Source: Arthrobacter sp. AFG7.2 | GTDB taxonomy: Bacteria; Actinomycetota; Actinomycetes; Actinomycetales; Micrococcaceae | Length of the DNA: 64,000 nt | Direction: 5' to 3' | NCBI RefSeq assembly: GCF_002892835.1 | Contig: NZ_PJMB01000004.1 | Location: 248,001 to 312,000 of the forward strand | Notes under the pieces: generated by a model | What the model saw: the letters and a program-made list of their open reading frames with translations, nothing else | The model's database searches: none | Told to the model about the DNA's origin: nothing | Translations under genes and position numbers: made by a program | In this document: piece after piece, positions 23,566 through 32,122 of the stretch | Layout: the number at the start of each line of letters is the position of its first letter | How positions within the stretch are numbered: position 1 is the stretch's first letter

Positions 23566-25185
23566 CTAGGGCTTCGCCACGTCCAGTACGCTCCAGAGGC
23601 CGTCCGCGCGGCACGGAATCGAGGCTTGAACCAGCGCCTGGCTGTGCGGGTGCCCGGGCGCCGCGAAGAAGTCCTTTGTTTCCGCCACCTCCACGACGCG
23701 CCCCTCCAGCAGGACCGCAACCCGGTCGCACATGTACCGGACCACATCCATGTCGTGCGAGATGACAATCAGGGACAGGTTCCGTTCACGCTGCAGGCGC
23801 AGCAGCAGGTTCAGGATGGTGCGTTGCGTGAGGGCGTCGAGTGCCGAGGTTGCTTCGTCACAGATCAGGACCTGCGGTTCCAGCAGCAGGGCACGCGCGA
23901 TCGTGGCGCGCTGCAGCTGCCCCCCTGAGCACTGGCCGGGCCGCTTGTCCAGCAAGGCGGCATCCAGTTCGACCTCGGCCATCACGGCCGCAATCCGCTC
24001 GTCACGCTGTTCCGGTGAAAGATCATGGCTTGGGCGCAGCGGGGCCTGCAGGCTGGTGCGCAGCGTCATCCGCGGGTCAAAAGCGCTGTGCGGTTCCTGG
24101 AACACGAGCTGCACGGCGGTGCCTTCACGCGGTCCCGCTGTGTCCAGCTGCCGGAAGATGGAGCCTGTGCTCGCCGCCTCCAGGCCCACAATGGCCTTGG
24201 CCAGGGTGCTCTTGCCGGACCCGGACTGGCCCAGGACACCCAGGATCTCCCCGCGCTTGAGGGTCAGCGAAACGTCCTGCAGCGCGGCGTGGCCCAGCTT
24301 CCGCCGCGATCCGAAGTGCTTGCCTACGCCGTCCAGCACCAGGATGTCGCGCTCCCTGGAGGGCGGACGGCGGCGGGATTCCGGCGCCAGGCGCGCGGCC
24401 GCCAGCAGCTCGCGGGTGTAGTCCGTCCTGGGCCTGGTGAGGAGTTCCCCGGCGGGACCCGCCTCAACAATACTGCCCGCGTTCATCACCAGCACCCGGT
24501 CTGCGTAGGCGGCAACGGACGCGATGTTGTGGGTGATGTAGAGAATCCCCAGGCCGCGTTCCCGGCGCTCCCGGTCCAGCAGCTGCAGGATCTGGCGCTC
24601 CAGCACCTTGTCCAGCGCCGACGTCGGCTCGTCCGCCAGCAGCATCCCGGGCTGCCCGGCCAGGGCCACGGCCGTCATGGCGCGCTGGGCCATGCCGCCG
24701 GAGAGCTGGTGGGGATAGGCGCGGATTCCCTTGGCAGGATCGGCGAAGCCCACCTCCTCGAGCAGCTCCAGTGCCTTGCTGCGCGCCTTCGAGCCGCGCA
24801 GGCCGGCATGCAGGCGCAGCGGTTCTTTGAGGTGCTGCTCAATGGTCCGGTTCGGGTTGAACATCCGCTTGGGCTGCTGGAACAGCATCCCAAGCCGGCC
24901 GCCGCGCACCGAGTTGAGCTGGTGCTCGGAAGCGCGGGTCAGGTCCAGGTCCCCGAGCCGGATGGAACCGCCGGTGATGCCCAGGCTGGGCGGCAGCAGC
25001 TGCAGGCAGGACATGGCGGTCAGCGTCTTGCCGGAGCCGGAACTGCCCACCAGGGCCACAAATTCGCCGGGTTCCACGGACAGGGAAACATCGGAAAGCA
25101 GGGGTCCGCCGGACGTCCCGCCGTCGTGAGTCTTGTGGCCCACCTGCAGGCCGTCCAGGACCAGGCCCGCGTTCACAGGGTTCAT
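23566..25185 (-). CDS. Fused dual-ATPase subunit of a peptide/nickel-type ABC importer
   Basis: Cytosolic ATPase in which the DppD-like and DppF-like subunits are one polypeptide of 539 residues. First half: Walker A GSSGSGKT near residue 50, signature LSGGMAQRA, Walker B LLADEPTSALD. Second half: Walker A GQSGSGKST near 325, signature CSGGQLQRAT, Walker B LICDEATSALD. Both cassettes look intact. It overlaps the permease gene by four bases and is last in the SBP-permease-permease-ATPase operon. An iron box upstream of the operon suggests a metallophore or metal cargo. Confidence 0.92.
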   Translation of the reverse strand: MNPVNAGLVLDGLQVGHKTHDGGTSGGPLLSDVSLSVEPGEFVALVGSSGSGKTLTAMSCLQLLPPSLGITGGSIRLGDLDLTRASEHQLNSVRGGRLGMLFQQPKRMFNPNRTIEQHLKEPLRLHAGLRGSKARSKALELLEEVGFADPAKGIRAYPHQLSGGMAQRAMTAVALAGQPGMLLADEPTSALDKVLERQILQLLDRERRERGLGILYITHNIASVAAYADRVLVMNAGSIVEAGPAGELLTRPRTDYTRELLAAARLAPESRRRPPSRERDILVLDGVGKHFGSRRKLGHAALQDVSLTLKRGEILGVLGQSGSGKSTLAKAIVGLEAASTGSIFRQLDTAGPREGTAVQLVFQEPHSAFDPRMTLRTSLQAPLRPSHDLSPEQRDERIAAVMAEVELDAALLDKRPGQCSGGQLQRATIARALLLEPQVLICDEATSALDALTQRTILNLLLRLQRERNLSLIVISHDMDVVRYMCDRVAVLLEGRVVEVAETKDFFAAPGHPHSQALVQASIPCRADGLWSVLDVAKP

Positions 25186-26012
25186 TTTTCCGCCATCTGC
25201 GGCATGAGCAGCGGTGCCGCGGCCATGTGGGCTGCCCGCTGGCCGATCAGGGTCACGCAGAGGGCAACCGTGAAAATGACCAGGCCGGGAGCGAGGATCC
25301 CCAGCGGCGCGCGGTCCGCGAACGGTTGGGCCGCCGCCAGCATGGAGCCCCAGTCCGACTGCGGCGGCTGGACGCCCAGGCCCAGGTAGGAGAGGGCGCC
25401 CACGCTGATGAGCAGGTGCCCGAACCGCAGCGTCGCCTGGCCCAGGACCGGGGCTGCGAGGTGCGGCAGAACGTGCCGGAAGATGATGAACCGCGGCGTG
25501 CAGCCCACCACGCGGGCAGCGTCCACGAAGCCCCGGGCCGAGACATCGTAGGCCAGCGTGCGGGCAAGCCGGGCGAAGGGCGTCCAGCCGGTGACCACGA
25601 GCGCCAGCAGCAGCGGCCCGAAGCCCGTACCCAGCGCCGCCACGATGAACAGCGCCACCACCATCTCCGGCAATGCCAGCAGGACGTCGTTGGTGCGGGT
25701 CAGGAACTCATCCACCCAGCCCCGCCGCCTGGCGCTCAGGATGCCGATCCCCACGCCCAGAAGGCAGGTCAGCAGCGTGGCCAGGGCGGCCACGGACATG
25801 GAGAACCTGCCCCCTTCGAGGATCCGGCTCAGGGTGTCCCGCCCGAGGTTGTCCGTTCCCAGCCAGTGCCCCGCTGAAGGTGGAGCCAGGCGTTCGGCCA
25901 GGTTCTGCTCCGCCGGCGGGTAGGGCGAGATCCACGGGGCGAGCAGGACCGCCAGCACAATCAGGGCAAGAACGGCCGCGGCCAGTGTGGTGACGTTGAA
26001 TTGTTTACGCAA
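25182..26012 (-). CDS. ABC importer permease, DppC/NikC-like
   Basis: Inner-membrane permease of 276 residues in the DppC family. The N-terminal helix is followed by a periplasmic PPAEQNLAERLAPPSAGHWLGTDNLGRD segment typical of DppC/OppC, then the transmembrane core with coupling helix near RVVGCTPRFIIFRHVLPH (EAA motif). Six helices are predicted. It overlaps the first permease gene by eight bases and the ATPase gene by four, so the three subunits are translationally coupled. Confidence 0.92.
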   Translation of the reverse strand: MRKQFNVTTLAAAVLALIVLAVLLAPWISPYPPAEQNLAERLAPPSAGHWLGTDNLGRDTLSRILEGGRFSMSVAALATLLTCLLGVGIGILSARRRGWVDEFLTRTNDVLLALPEMVVALFIVAALGTGFGPLLLALVVTGWTPFARLARTLAYDVSARGFVDAARVVGCTPRFIIFRHVLPHLAAPVLGQATLRFGHLLISVGALSYLGLGVQPPQSDWGSMLAAAQPFADRAPLGILAPGLVIFTVALCVTLIGQRAAHMAAAPLLMPQMAEK

Positions 26013-26946
26013 GGGAAGCTCCCACCGTGCGGCTGAGGAAGCGGTGCACGAAATCCGCCAGCGTGGTCACGCCGACGGCGAGGGCCACCACTACCACCAC
26101 GCCGCCCTGGGCGAGCGGGATATCGCTGTTGACGACGGCGTCGAAAAGCAGCCTTCCCATGCCGGGCACGGCGAAAATGACCTCCACAATGACCGATCCG
26201 CCCAGCAGGCCGGCGAACCAGACGGCGAACAGGGTGGAGAGCGGCACCAGCCCGTTCGGCACCACGTGGCGGAGTATGGCCTGGCCTTGGCTCAGCCCCC
26301 GGGCGCGGGCGGCGGGCACGTGCTCGGCCGCCGCCGCATCGATGATGCCGGTCCGTACAGCTGACGTGAAGAAGCTGATGGGACGCAGAGCCAGCGTCAG
26401 TGCGGGCAGGACGGCGGACGAGAGGTCGTTCCATCCGGCCGTGGGCAGGACGGACAGCTTCAGGGCAAAGACCAGCACCAGCACGGGAGCCACCCAGTAT
26501 TCCGGCATGGCAATCAGCGCCTGGGTGACGGCGGTAATGGCCTTGTCCGCGGTGCTTCCCGGGCGCAGTCCCGCGACGATCCCCAGCGGGAGGGCTATGG
26601 CCGCGGCCAGGACCAGGGCCATGGTGACCAGGCTGAGCGTGACGGAGAGGGCCGGGAGCACCTGCTCTGCCACCGGCGTGCGGCTGACGAAGGAGAGTCC
26701 CATGTCGCCGCTGAAGAAGTCCCCGAGCCAGCGGAAGTACTGGACGGCCAGGGGATCGTTCAGGCCAAGGCTCTCGCTGAGGCCCTGCACTGCGGACTCG
26801 TCAATGGCGTCCCCCGCAACCCGCGACCGGATGATCTTCCGGACGGGATCACCCGGCGTGAAGTACGGGATCAGGAACACCGCAAAAGAGGACACCACAA
26901 CGGCGGCCACCAGGGTGGCCGTCCGTTTGGTGATGAACTGCAGCAT
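26005..26946 (-). CDS. ABC importer permease, DppB/NikB-like
   Basis: Inner-membrane permease of 313 residues in the DppB family. The family N-terminus ITKRTATLVAAVVVSSFAVFLIPYFTPGDPVR is clear, as is the EAA-type coupling segment ARARGLSQGQAILRHVVPN. Six helices are predicted. It pairs with the DppC-like protein to form the channel. It starts 24 bases after the stop of the substrate-binding lipoprotein gene. Confidence 0.92.
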   Translation of the reverse strand: MLQFITKRTATLVAAVVVSSFAVFLIPYFTPGDPVRKIIRSRVAGDAIDESAVQGLSESLGLNDPLAVQYFRWLGDFFSGDMGLSFVSRTPVAEQVLPALSVTLSLVTMALVLAAAIALPLGIVAGLRPGSTADKAITAVTQALIAMPEYWVAPVLVLVFALKLSVLPTAGWNDLSSAVLPALTLALRPISFFTSAVRTGIIDAAAAEHVPAARARGLSQGQAILRHVVPNGLVPLSTLFAVWFAGLLGGSVIVEVIFAVPGMGRLLFDAVVNSDIPLAQGGVVVVVALAVGVTTLADFVHRFLSRTVGASLA

Positions 26947-26970
26947 TCGCGGCGGGTTTTCGGGGAGGGA

Positions 26971-28527
26971 CTAGGAGGCGGCTTTGGCCGTCTTCGCAGT
27001 CAGCACATAGCGGGACAGCGGGTCCTGCACGTAGCCAAGGACATTGGTCCGGATGGCGTCCGTGGCCTGCTCGTTGACCAGCCAGGCGTTGACAGCCTTG
27101 TCCTGAAGGATCTGCCCTGCCTCTGCGTAGAGCTTGTAGCGTTCGTTCGTGTCGACTGTTGTGGCGGCTTCGGCGATGATCCGGTCGTACTCCGGGTCGC
27201 AGAAGTGGCTCAGGTTGTAGGTGCCCTTGCACGTGTAGTCGGCGGTGAGGAATCCGATGGGATCGGCGATGTCGATCAGCCGGTTCCGCTGGCTGAGCAG
27301 CATGTCGTAGTTGCCGGCCAGGACGTCAGGCTCGGCGGAGGCGTATTCCTTGGACTGGATGGAGACGGGGATGCCGATGTTCTTCAGGTTTTCCTGGACG
27401 ACGGCGGCAACGTCGGCGAATTCGGCGCGCTCCACGATGGCGATGATTTCCAGGGGGCGGTCGGCGGTGTAGCCGGAACTGGCGAGCAGCTTCCGGGCGT
27501 CCTCCAGGTTTTGCTGCTGCTTGTCCTGCTTTTCGCCTGCCCAGGGCTCGGAGGGCGCGAACGGTCCGGTGGCGGGCAGGGCGGCACCCTCGTAGACGCT
27601 GGCTGCCAGGGCGTCGAGGTCCAGCGCCTCGCGAATGGCCTTGCGGACGTCAACGTTGTCCAGCGGCGCACGGCCGTTGTTCATGTAGAGCGTGGCAGTG
27701 CGGGGGGAATCGGCACCCAGCACGGAGACGCCGTCGTCCGCCTTCAGCGCCGCGAGCCCCGCGACGGGGATGCTGAGCGAGATGTCAGCTTCGCCGGTCT
27801 GCACCTGGGCGGCGCGAGTGGCGCCATTGGTGATGAAGCGGATCTCGGCGCCCGCGAGCTGCACGCCGCCGCCCCAGTAATTCTCGTTGCGGTCCAGCGT
27901 GAGGGACTGCTTTGCCTTCTCGGAAACGGGGGTGAAGGGCCCGGTGCAGTGGCCGAACGGGTCCAGGCCCTCGGCCTTGTAGGCGGCAGGTGCCAGGATT
28001 CCGGTGTTGACGCTGGCCAGCCGGTACGGCACCAGCGGGTTCTCGGCGGGCGTGCTGACCCGGACGGTCTCCGCGTCCAGCGCGGTGACGCTGCTGATCA
28101 TGGTCCGGTTGAACGCCCGGGCGGGGACCTTTGCGTCCAGGACGTGGTTGAGGGCGGACACCACGGACTCGGCGGTGAGTTCGGTGCCGTCCTGGAACGT
28201 AACGCCCTGGCGGAGGCTGAAGTCCCAGTCCAGGGGCGACGACTGCTTCCATTCCGTCGCCAGGAAGGGGACCACTTTGCCCTCGGCCTGATCGTACTTC
28301 GTGAGGGTCTCGAGGCAGCCCGAGAGGGACAGGATGTAGGCGGCGTCGGACTCGACGGCCCAGTTGGCGACGGGTGCCCGGAAGTTGTCCACCACAATCC
28401 GCTGGCTGGTATCCGCCGCAGCGCTGGGCTGGGTGGACTGGGTCTGGGTGCCGCTGAAGCCGCAGCCGGTGAGGGCCAGGGCGGCTGCCACAGCCATCAG
28501 GACGCGGGGACGGAGGATCGAACGCAC
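26971..28527 (-). CDS. Substrate-binding lipoprotein of the peptide/nickel-type ABC importer
   Basis: Family 5 extracellular solute-binding protein of 518 residues. A lipobox (LALTGC) near residue 22 predicts lipid anchoring outside the membrane. Family signatures are FSLRQGVTFQDGTELTAESV, NENYWGGG and VDVRKAIREALD. Cargo may be peptides, nickel or a metallophore; the DtxR/IdeR-like box 58-76 bases upstream argues for a metal-linked cargo, but that is inference. GTG start with a weak binding site. First gene of a four-gene operon. Confidence 0.9.
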   Translation of the reverse strand: MRSILRPRVLMAVAAALALTGCGFSGTQTQSTQPSAAADTSQRIVVDNFRAPVANWAVESDAAYILSLSGCLETLTKYDQAEGKVVPFLATEWKQSSPLDWDFSLRQGVTFQDGTELTAESVVSALNHVLDAKVPARAFNRTMISSVTALDAETVRVSTPAENPLVPYRLASVNTGILAPAAYKAEGLDPFGHCTGPFTPVSEKAKQSLTLDRNENYWGGGVQLAGAEIRFITNGATRAAQVQTGEADISLSIPVAGLAALKADDGVSVLGADSPRTATLYMNNGRAPLDNVDVRKAIREALDLDALAASVYEGAALPATGPFAPSEPWAGEKQDKQQQNLEDARKLLASSGYTADRPLEIIAIVERAEFADVAAVVQENLKNIGIPVSIQSKEYASAEPDVLAGNYDMLLSQRNRLIDIADPIGFLTADYTCKGTYNLSHFCDPEYDRIIAEAATTVDTNERYKLYAEAGQILQDKAVNAWLVNEQATDAIRTNVLGYVQDPLSRYVLTAKTAKAAS

Positions 28528-28584
28528 AGGAAACCGCCTTGCAGGGCTGCCTCGGGGAAGGGCAGAAATAGAAAAGGGGACGAC

Positions 28585-28603
28585 TTAGGGTAGCCTTCCC
28601 TTT
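28585..28603. promoter_or_regulatory. DtxR/IdeR-like iron box upstream of the peptide/nickel-type ABC operon
   Basis: TTAGGGTAGCCTTCCCTTT matches 14 of 19 positions of the DtxR/IdeR consensus TTAGGTTAGSCTAACCTAA, including the central TAGCC. It lies 58 bases upstream of the substrate-binding gene, where an Fe2+-bound repressor would act on the promoter. The count was made by eye. Confidence 0.6.
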
Positions 28604-28647
28604 CCGCAAACCGTGAATCCATGACGTGGCTGGCGGGCGTCCACGGG

Positions 28648-28682
28648 AAAGCCCGCCGTTCCGGGTGGAAACGGCGGGCTTT
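28648..28682 (-). terminator. Intrinsic terminator of the MFS transporter gene
   Basis: AAAGCCCGCCGTT and AACGGCGGGCTTT form a perfect 13-bp stem with a 9-base loop, 41 bases past the leftward MFS stop. The stem ends carry A and T triplets, giving a short T-tract in either orientation. Confidence 0.8.
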
Positions 28683-28723
28683 CGAAAAGGAGCAGGACAG
28701 GAGCGGAAGCGGCTCCGGCGGAG

Positions 28724-30043
28724 CTACTTGAGGCCGAGTTGCTGGGTGGGGATCTTGTACGACTCCTTGGCCGTCAGCGCTGAGATGGCGGCGATGCCGG
28801 CGATTACTGCGGTGAAGATGCTGATCTGGACCCAGCCGCCGGGCTTGATGCCGCCCATTGCGGCCACGATTGCCGGCGCGAAGCCTGCCATCAGGAAGCC
28901 AAGCTGGGTTCCGATGGCCAGGCCCGAGAAGCGGACCTTGGTGCTGAACATCTCGGCGTAGAAGGACGGCCAGACGGCGTTTGAAGCTGCGTAGCCGCAG
29001 GAGAACATGCCGATGGCGGCCAGGAACATCAGCGGGACGCTGCCGGATTCCAGGCTGAGCAGGAAGGCCGGGGTGAGCGCGGCACTGGACAGGGCTCCGT
29101 AGATGAAGACGGGCTTGCGGCCGATCTTGTCCGCCAGCATGCCGAACAGCGGCTGGGTGCCGAGTGCCACGAGGTTGGCGCCGACCACGAGCCACAGGGT
29201 GGTGGTGCCGTCCACGCCGGCGACGGTCTTGGCGTAGCTGATGGCCAGGGTGCCGAACACCGTGGAGACGGCGGCGATGAAGGCGCAGCAGATGACGCGG
29301 AGCACGTCGCGCCAGTGGCCTTTGAGCAGGTCGGCAACCGGGAGCTTGGAGATCTGGGCGGACTTCTGGGCTTCCTCGAAGGCCGGCGGCTCGTGCAGGG
29401 TGCGGCGGATGATGAACGCAACAACAACGACGACGGCGCTGAGCCAGAAGGGGATGCGCCAGCCGATGCCGTACTTGATTTCGTCCGGGAGGGCCAGGAC
29501 GGGGATGAAGACCAGGGCGGCGAGGATCTGGCCGCCCTGGGTGCCGGTAAGGGTCCAGGAGGTGAAGAAGGAGCGGCGGTTGTCCGGGGCGTGTTCCAGT
29601 GTCATGGAGGAGGCGCCGGCCTGTTCGCCGGCGGCGGAAAGGCCCTGGCACAGCCGGGCCAGCACCAGCAGGGCCGGGGCCCACCAGCCGACGGTGTTGA
29701 AGTCCGGCAGGCAGCCGATCAGGAAGGTGGAGGCGCCCATCAGCAGGAGGGTGAACATCAGGACTTTCCTTCGGCCCACCCTGTCGCCGAAGTGGCCCAG
29801 GATGACGGCGCCCACGGGACGGGCCACGTAGGCGAAACCGAACGTTGCGAAGGACATGATCGCCGCGTTCGCGTCAGCATCCGGGAAGAAAACCGTGGGG
29901 AAGATCAATGCAGCAGCGGAGCCGAAAATGAAGAAGTCGTAGTATTCGACGGCGCTGCCCAGGAAGCTGGCAACGGCCGCTTTCCTGGGTGTGCGGCCGT
30001 GCGTGTCAGTGTCCGTTCCGGCGGACGGAAGTGTCTGGCTCAT
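28724..30043 (-). CDS. MFS transporter, metabolite:H+ symporter family (shikimate ShiA-like)
   Basis: Twelve-helix proton symporter of 439 residues. The family start FLGSAVEYYDFFIFGSAAAL and the motif-A loop GHFGDRVGRRKVLM identify the MHS group that includes ShiA, PcaT-like and proline/betaine carriers. A second motif-A-like loop is ADKIGRKPVF. Its position, divergent from an IclR regulator and next to a shikimate-to-protocatechuate operon, makes shikimate or quinate the likely substrate; this is inference from context. Terminator downstream, IclR-type boxes upstream. Confidence 0.88.
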   Translation of the reverse strand: MSQTLPSAGTDTDTHGRTPRKAAVASFLGSAVEYYDFFIFGSAAALIFPTVFFPDADANAAIMSFATFGFAYVARPVGAVILGHFGDRVGRRKVLMFTLLLMGASTFLIGCLPDFNTVGWWAPALLVLARLCQGLSAAGEQAGASSMTLEHAPDNRRSFFTSWTLTGTQGGQILAALVFIPVLALPDEIKYGIGWRIPFWLSAVVVVVAFIIRRTLHEPPAFEEAQKSAQISKLPVADLLKGHWRDVLRVICCAFIAAVSTVFGTLAISYAKTVAGVDGTTTLWLVVGANLVALGTQPLFGMLADKIGRKPVFIYGALSSAALTPAFLLSLESGSVPLMFLAAIGMFSCGYAASNAVWPSFYAEMFSTKVRFSGLAIGTQLGFLMAGFAPAIVAAMGGIKPGGWVQISIFTAVIAGIAAISALTAKESYKIPTQQLGLK

Positions 30044-30161
30044 GGAGTTCCTTTGTGTGACGACATTGTCGCGGATGGATCTGGGGGGTCGCAGCCGCCG
30101 CTGCCTTGGTGCGGGCGGGGCGCGTTGCGGCTGGAGTCCGATGGAAGACCCGGACGAGTAG

Positions 30162-30175
30162 CCACATTGTGAGAG
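30162..30175. promoter_or_regulatory. IclR-type operator, copy 1 (inverted pair)
   Basis: CCACATTGTGAGAG, of which CACAtTGTG is itself palindromic. A reversed copy at 30250 matches 13 of 14 bases. It lies about 120 bases upstream of the MFS start in the divergent interval. Confidence 0.55.
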
Positions 30176-30249
30176 CTACTTGTGCGATACAGCAATAATG
30201 ACTGTGAGCGCGGTCACCTGTCAAGAAAATAATCACCATCTAGAAATAA

Positions 30250-30263
30250 CTCTCACGATGTGG
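30250..30263. promoter_or_regulatory. IclR-type operator, copy 2 and regulator promoter
   Basis: CTCTCACGATGTGG is the reverse of the box at 30162 with one change. It abuts the CAACAT -10 (30264-30269), which lies six bases before the IclR start codon, so binding here would control the regulator itself. An additional GATGT-GGCA-ACATC palindrome overlaps at 30258-30271. Confidence 0.55.
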
Positions 30264-30275
30264 CAACATCGAGTT

Positions 30276-31103
30276 ATGAGTGTGAAGCAAACCACAGCCG
30301 ATGAAGACGTGGCTGCCGATATCAAAGCCGACGCTAAGCCGGCCAAGGCGGACCGCACTGACATGGTGGGCAAAGCGCTGGGTCTTCTGGTCCTCCTGGG
30401 TGACGAGCCGCGCGGAGCCAGCGCCGCGGAAATCTCCCGGCGGGCGGAGCTGCCGTTCAGCACCACCTACCGCCTGCTGGGGTCCCTGACCCGCGACGGG
30501 TTCGTTGATTATGAGCCCGACGGCCGCCGGTACCACCTGGGCCTGCGCATTTTCCAGCTTGGCCAGCGGGTCTCCAATCACCACGGCTTTGCGGGTGCGG
30601 CGCTGCCGGTCCTCCGGCGCGTTACGGAACAGACGGGCGAGGCCACTATCCTCAGTGTCCGCGACGGCCACCACCACCTCACGGTGAACAAGGTGGATGG
30701 TCCGCAGACGTTCCGCGTCACCAGCGATCCCGGCCACCTGGGCGCCCTGCACACCACGTCCGTGGGCAAGGCGCTGGTGGCATTCGCGGACGACGGCGAG
30801 CGGCAGCGCCTGGTGGAGGAGCTGGAGCTTGAGCCGCTGACGGAGTTCTCCATCACGGACCGGGACGCCTTCCGGGCGGAAATCGAGCGGGTCCGCGGCC
30901 GCGGGTACGCCCTGATGGATGAAGAAAATGAGCTCGGCATGCGTGCCGTGGCGGTCCCGGTCTTCAACTCCCAGGGGCACGCCTTTGCCTCGCTCGCAAC
31001 GGCGGTACCCGTTTTCCGCCTCAGCGTCGAGGAACTGGTTGCGCAGGTGCCCCTGCTGCAGGAGGCCGCTGCCGAGCTTGCTGCGAGACTGCCGCAGCGC
31101 TAA
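30276..31103 (+). CDS. IclR family transcriptional regulator of the shikimate/protocatechuate region
   Basis: 275-residue regulator. A polar 28-residue N-terminal tail precedes an IclR winged helix (ALGLLVLLGDEPRGASAAEISRRAEL, then FSTTYRLLGSLTRDGFV) and the C-terminal effector domain with LHTTSVGKALVAF and GYALMDEENELGMRAVAVPVF. ATG at 30276 fits because CAACAT lies six bases upstream; longer readings would run through the operator. Divergent from the shikimate-type importer and directly before the catabolic operon on the same strand, it probably responds to shikimate or a related aromatic acid. Confidence 0.9.
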   Translation: MSVKQTTADEDVAADIKADAKPAKADRTDMVGKALGLLVLLGDEPRGASAAEISRRAELPFSTTYRLLGSLTRDGFVDYEPDGRRYHLGLRIFQLGQRVSNHHGFAGAALPVLRRVTEQTGEATILSVRDGHHHLTVNKVDGPQTFRVTSDPGHLGALHTTSVGKALVAFADDGERQRLVEELELEPLTEFSITDRDAFRAEIERVRGRGYALMDEENELGMRAVAVPVFNSQGHAFASLATAVPVFRLSVEELVAQVPLLQEAAAELAARLPQR

Positions 31104-31122
31104 ACCGGGCCGCCGGCCCCGA

Positions 31123-31164
31123 TGTTCGCATGTTGAACACTAGTGCGCCAAATGAACAAGTGTT
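31123..31164. promoter_or_regulatory. Putative operator region of the shikimate/pca operon
   Basis: TGTTC-N7-GAACA (31123-31139) is a palindrome, with a third GAACA at 31154-31158 in direct orientation. Overlapping it, AACACT (31136-31141) and AGTGTT (31159-31164) form another inverted pair. Three-part half-site arrangements of this kind occur at PcaU/PobR-type IclR operators. It lies about 77 bases before the first catabolic gene, which has AAAGGAG before its start. Confidence 0.42.
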
Positions 31165-31240
31165 GTATCGTAATCCCTAACACCGGAACCGCCGCCCCTG
31201 CGTGGGCAGGATCCGGTGCCGTACCAAAGGAGCTGCACGG

Positions 31241-32122
31241 ATGAGTAATCGAACTGAGTCCTACCTTGTGGGACTGGTCGGCGATGGCGTGATGCCGTCA
31301 CTCACCCCGCCCATGCATGAACGTGAAGGGGATGTGCAGGGCCTGCGCTACCTGTACCGGCCCATCGACCTCCTGGAACTTAACTTGCCGGCTGAATCCG
31401 TGGGCAAGCTCCTGGAGAGCGCCCGCAGCCTCGGGTTTAACGGCCTGAACATCACCCACCCCTGCAAACAACTGGTCATGCAGCACCTGGACGAGGTTTC
31501 CGTGGACGCGCGACGGCTCGGCGCCGTCAACACCGTTGTCATCGAGAACGGCCGGTTTGTCGGCCACAACACTGACTTTTCCGGCTTCGCCGCAGCCCTC
31601 GCTTCGGGCCTTCCCGCGGCAAAGCTGGGCCGGGTGGTGCAGTTGGGCGCCGGCGGCGCCGGCTCCGCCGTCGCCTACGCCCTGCTGACCGCCGGGGTCC
31701 GACACTTGGATCTTGTGGACATGGACGCTGCCCGCGGCGCAGCCCGTGCTGCAGAGCTGGCCGGCTTCTTTCCGGACAGCACGGTCACGGCACGCACGAC
31801 GGCGGAGCTGCCGCAGCTCATGCCGCTGGCCGACGGCCTGGTGCACTGCACCCCGGTGGGCATGGCTGCCCACCCCGGCGTCCCGCTGGATCTTGGCCTG
31901 CTGGAATCCCGGCACTGGGTGGCGGATATCGTCTACCGCCCCATCGACACCGAACTCGTCCGCGGTGCCCGGGCCAAGGGCTGCGAAGTCCTTGACGGCG
32001 GCCGCATGGCGGTGGGCCAGGCCGCCGACGCTTTCCGTATCTTCACTGGCCTGGAACCGGACCCGGACCGCATGCGCTCGCACTTCCTGGAGCTTGTGGC
32101 CGCCGAGGAGGTGGCCGCCTGA
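31241..32122 (+). CDS. aroE: Shikimate dehydrogenase (catabolic, AroE/QuiB-like)
   Basis: Oxidises shikimate to 3-dehydroshikimate with NAD(P). 293 residues. The catalytic lysine is in NITHPCKQ and the aspartate in GHNTDFSGF. The Rossmann motif is QLGAGGAGSAVAYAL with an acidic DMDAAR after the second strand, which favours NAD+ over NADP+ and so a catabolic role. AAAGGAG sets the ATG. First gene of the catabolic operon; its stop overlaps the next start by one base. A separate biosynthetic aroE is expected elsewhere in the genome. Confidence 0.92.
   Translation: MSNRTESYLVGLVGDGVMPSLTPPMHEREGDVQGLRYLYRPIDLLELNLPAESVGKLLESARSLGFNGLNITHPCKQLVMQHLDEVSVDARRLGAVNTVVIENGRFVGHNTDFSGFAAALASGLPAAKLGRVVQLGAGGAGSAVAYALLTAGVRHLDLVDMDAARGAARAAELAGFFPDSTVTARTTAELPQLMPLADGLVHCTPVGMAAHPGVPLDLGLLESRHWVADIVYRPIDTELVRGARAKGCEVLDGGRMAVGQAADAFRIFTGLEPDPDRMRSHFLELVAAEEVAA

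Noticed and set aside
31107..31119. GGGCC-GCC-GGCCC hairpin after the IclR gene as a terminator
   Set aside because: Only a 5-bp stem with no T-tract; too weak to call with this base composition.
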